From positions 1 through 64,000 of IMG/VR virus record IMGVR_UViG_3300021197_001481: a stretch of DNA of 64,000 bases. One strand, written 5' to 3'. Every line of letters begins with the position of its first letter. The stretch's first letter is position 1. Positions 61,608 through 64,000 of the stretch are shown piece by piece. Under the pieces are notes generated by a model. It was not told where the DNA came from. It saw only the letters and a list, made by a program, of their open reading frames with translations, and did not search any database. Both the position numbers and the translations under genes were made by a program. The DNA comes from a virus.

Positions 61608-63328
61608 TTAGATTTCATAATGTGCAGTTCAAAAATTTTGGTTCGTTCGGAAACACTCCTACCGAAATTAATTTAAATAGACACAGATCAACTCTAGTGT
61701 CTGGTATGAATGGTCACGGAAAGTCTTTCGCTCTCCTTGATTCTATTACGTTTGCCCTGTTCGGGAAACCATTCCGTAAGATTAATATTCCTCAACTGGT
61801 AAACTCTATTAATGAAAAAGACTGTTGTGTTGAAGTTACATTTTCTGTTGGGGAAGATGAGTATCAAGTTATTCGACAACTTAAACCAAAGAAGTTTGAG
61901 ATTATTAAGAACGGAAACTTGATTGATCAAAACGCAAAGGCAAAAGATTATCAACGAATGCTTGAGGAGAATATTCTCAAGATGAACTACAAGTCTTTTA
62001 CTCAGGTGGTTATTCTCGGCAGTTCGTCGTTCGTTCCGTTTATGCAATTGACTGCTGCCGACCGACGAGAAGTTATCGAGGATGTTTTGGACATCCAAGT
62101 TTTCTCCGACATGAATACTGTATTAAAGACCAGAGTCTCTCTTAAGAAAGAGGAGATTAAGGATCTAGACAATAAAGCAGAACTCTTAAAGTCTAAGATC
62201 GAGATTGTTGAAAATCATATTGCTTCTGTTAAAGAAGCAGATGACTCTAAAATTTCTCTTTTAGAAGAAGAACTAGAAGTAACCGATGCACTGGTAGATT
62301 CAAATGAATCAGTGGTCAGTGGTCTTCTGGATGAACAAAAAGAATTGATTGACAAGACAGGTGATATTGATTCTGTTAAGTCGTCGTTGTCTAAGTTTGA
62401 GAATATGAAAACTATTATTAAGAAGACACATGACAATAACATCAAGAAGATAACTGATATGCAAGACATGGAACAGTGTCCGACCTGTACACAGGGTGTT
62501 CCTGATTCTGTTAAATCTAAACTTATTGGAAAGTTTGAGGCAAAGCGTGATGAATTTGTTGCTGGTCTAGAAGACATCACTGAAAAAATTAAAAACAAGA
62601 ACGAAATGTTGGATGACTTAAAAAATCTTTCGACCCGAGCGAAGGAAGTTCATGAGCAAATTGTTCAACGACGAAGCGACATTGACTCAAGCAAAAAGTA
62701 TTCAAAGAAACTTACAAAAGAAATACAGGATATCCAAAGTAAGTCTGCACAATCGGACAACACCGAAAATGCCACGGTATTGAAGAAGTATAAAAAGGAT
62801 ATGGACAGCGTTGGTGAGGAAAAGAACAAATTTAAAGAGGATGCTTTGCTCCTTGGTTGTCTTGGTAATCTACTGAAGGATACTGGAATCAAGTCTAAGA
62901 TCATCCGTCACTACCTCCCAATCATGAACAAACTTATTAATAAGTTTCTAACTGACATGGGATTTTTCGCCCAGTTCTCTCTTGATGAAAACTTTAATGA
63001 AACAATCAAGAGTAGACACCGAGATCAATTTAGTTACATGTCTTTCTCTGAAGGAGAAAAGATGAGAATCGATCTTGCTCTACTCCTAGCATGGAGAGAG
63101 ATCGCTCGACTTAAGAATAGTGCAAATACTAATCTATTAATTCTAGACGAAGTGTTTGATTCTTCCTTGGACTCAGTGGGGACAGAGGAGTTCATGAAGT
63201 TGATGAGCGTTCTCAGTGCGAATACGCATGTGTTTGTGATCAGTCATAAGTCTGATCAACTCGTAGATAAATTTGATAATCAGATTACCTTCGTGAAGAC
63301 TGGTAACTTTAGTAAACTAACTGGATAA
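61604..63328 (+). CDS. gp46: Recombination endonuclease subunit gp46 (Rad50 family)
   Basis: The 574-residue protein (T4: 560) has Walker A GMNGHGKS (34-41), long coiled coils on both sides of a zinc hook CPTC (about 292-295), the ABC signature region FSEGEKMRIDLALLLAW, and Walker B LLILDEVFDSSLD. With gp47 it makes the end-resection complex. The stop shares an A with the next ATG (TAATG). Confidence 0.94.
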   Translation: MIRFHNVQFKNFGSFGNTPTEINLNRHRSTLVSGMNGHGKSFALLDSITFALFGKPFRKINIPQLVNSINEKDCCVEVTFSVGEDEYQVIRQLKPKKFEIIKNGNLIDQNAKAKDYQRMLEENILKMNYKSFTQVVILGSSSFVPFMQLTAADRREVIEDVLDIQVFSDMNTVLKTRVSLKKEEIKDLDNKAELLKSKIEIVENHIASVKEADDSKISLLEEELEVTDALVDSNESVVSGLLDEQKELIDKTGDIDSVKSSLSKFENMKTIIKKTHDNNIKKITDMQDMEQCPTCTQGVPDSVKSKLIGKFEAKRDEFVAGLEDITEKIKNKNEMLDDLKNLSTRAKEVHEQIVQRRSDIDSSKKYSKKLTKEIQDIQSKSAQSDNTENATVLKKYKKDMDSVGEEKNKFKEDALLLGCLGNLLKDTGIKSKIIRHYLPIMNKLINKFLTDMGFFAQFSLDENFNETIKSRHRDQFSYMSFSEGEKMRIDLALLLAWREIARLKNSANTNLLILDEVFDSSLDSVGTEEFMKLMSVLSANTHVFVISHKSDQLVDKFDNQITFVKTGNFSKLTG

Positions 63329-64000
63329 TGCAAGAAGGTCAAAGATCAAAATCGTTGCTCCGCTACCCCGGCGGAAAGTCATACGCCATTAGTGCGTTGA
63401 TGCCATACTTCCCGACAGACATCACCGAAATGGTTTCTCCGTTCTTCGGGGGAGGTTCTCTTGAATGGGAGTGTGCATCCAGAGGTATCACCGTTCATGG
63501 TTATGATATCTTTGAACCACTAGTTAACTTCTGGCAACACGTTCTTAATCACAAAGAAAAACTATATGCTCGTATATTAGAGTTTCCTATTCCTCTTCCC
63601 AAGGAGGAATTTTATCGTATCCAAAAAGAATATGATAATCTAGAGAACCGATTAGAGAAGGCAGCACATTTTTATCTTTTAAACAGAACTAGTTTTTCTG
63701 GAACAACTTTCTCTGGAGGAATGTCTCCTTCACAGAAGAACTGGAATCCTAGATGTATAGAAAAGTTAAAGAAATTTTCACTAGGTGGACTTTTTGGATC
63801 ATCTGGTGACGTGACAGTCGGTTGCGAAGACTTTAGTGTTTCTATGGAAAAGCATAAAGATATCTTTGCCTACATGGATCCCCCGTATCTTTTAGATAAT
63901 TCTACTTTATATGGTGACCGAGGAAGCACTCATAAAGATTTTGATCATATGCAATTCTATAATAGTGTAAAAGATATGAATGCCAAGTGGGCGGTATCAT
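63328..64000 (+). CDS. dam: Dam-type DNA N6-adenine methyltransferase (3' truncated by the window)
   Basis: About 224 residues are visible and the frame stays open to the last base. Motifs of the D12 class: YPGGKS (13-18) and FFGGGSLEWE for S-adenosylmethionine binding, LNRTSFSGTTFSGGMSPSQ with the fold between, and the catalytic DPPY at 184-187. ATG overlaps the gp46 stop. It may protect or mark phage DNA; the target site cannot be read from the sequence. Confidence 0.88.
   Translation, partial: MQEGQRSKSLLRYPGGKSYAISALMPYFPTDITEMVSPFFGGGSLEWECASRGITVHGYDIFEPLVNFWQHVLNHKEKLYARILEFPIPLPKEEFYRIQKEYDNLENRLEKAAHFYLLNRTSFSGTTFSGGMSPSQKNWNPRCIEKLKKFSLGGLFGSSGDVTVGCEDFSVSMEKHKDIFAYMDPPYLLDNSTLYGDRGSTHKDFDHMQFYNSVKDMNAKWAVS

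Noticed and set aside
1-64000. tRNA genes, integrase, lysogeny genes or insertion sequences
   Set aside because: I looked for them and saw none that could be supported; the whole window is filled with virion and replication genes.

Overview
This window is part of the genome of a T4-superfamily myovirus (contractile tail), of the distant marine kind in which the T4 core genes are kept but most accessory genes are new. Recognisable T4 core functions, almost all identified from their protein sequence and fixed order, are gp4, gp48, gp53, gp27, gp5, PAAR tip, gp25, gp6, gp7/gp8/gp10-like wedge proteins, gp13, gp14, gp15, gp16, gp17, gp18, gp19, gp20, gp21, gp22, gp23, gp3, UvsY, UvsW, gp55, gp47, gp46, gp32 and gp33. 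No host genes, integrase, tRNA, IS or CRISPR array were seen. Three proteins carry tandem dockerin type I repeats (DxNxDGxxDxxDL, ending in a W or F). These repeats, in the form ending in LLxxWG, are typical of Planctomycetes (Phycisphaerae in particular), so I infer, without proof, a planctomycete host.

Layout. 1-6.9 kb: accessory virion or secreted proteins (a secreted dockerin protein, a trypsin-like protease with dockerins, a small membrane protein, a 757-residue protein with repeated ELDE/ELTE sites, and three small beta-rich proteins). 6.9-7.6 kb: a PD-(D/E)XK exonuclease behind a consensus sigma70-type promoter. 7.6-10.6 kb (minus strand): a very cysteine-rich structural protein and a second beta-rich protein. 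10.7-11.9 kb: gp33 (late transcription) and gp32 (ssDNA binding), ending in a strong hairpin terminator shared with the opposing operon. 12-16.2 kb (minus strand): gp4, a conserved protein, a 54-residue protein, a tail-tube-family protein, a gp26-like protein with a -1 frameshift extension, and the tape measure. 16.2-41.2 kb: a long baseplate and fibre operon. 41.2-55.3 kb: neck, terminase, sheath, tube, portal, protease, scaffold and major capsid, closed by a terminator. 55.3-64 kb: gp3, then recombination and late-transcription genes (uvsY, an Asp/Asn hydroxylase, a riboflavin-kinase-like protein, uvsW, an Sm-like protein, gp55, gp47, a Cys-rich protein, gp46) and the start of a Dam-type methylase.

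How they work together. UvsY, UvsW, gp46/47, gp32 and probably the PD-(D/E)XK exonuclease serve recombination-dependent replication. gp55 and gp33 direct late transcription, and a T4-like octamer (TATAAATA, TATACATA, CCTACATA) sits before many structural genes, twice as divergent pairs. gp20-gp23 build the prohead, gp16/17 package DNA, and the baseplate, tube, sheath and neck genes build the tail. The most notable points are the likely programmed -1 frameshift before the tape measure gene (slippery T TTT TTC, stop codon immediately after, 59-codon extension), the dockerin repeats in a secreted protein, a protease and a baseplate wedge protein, and the phage riboflavin-kinase-like protein.
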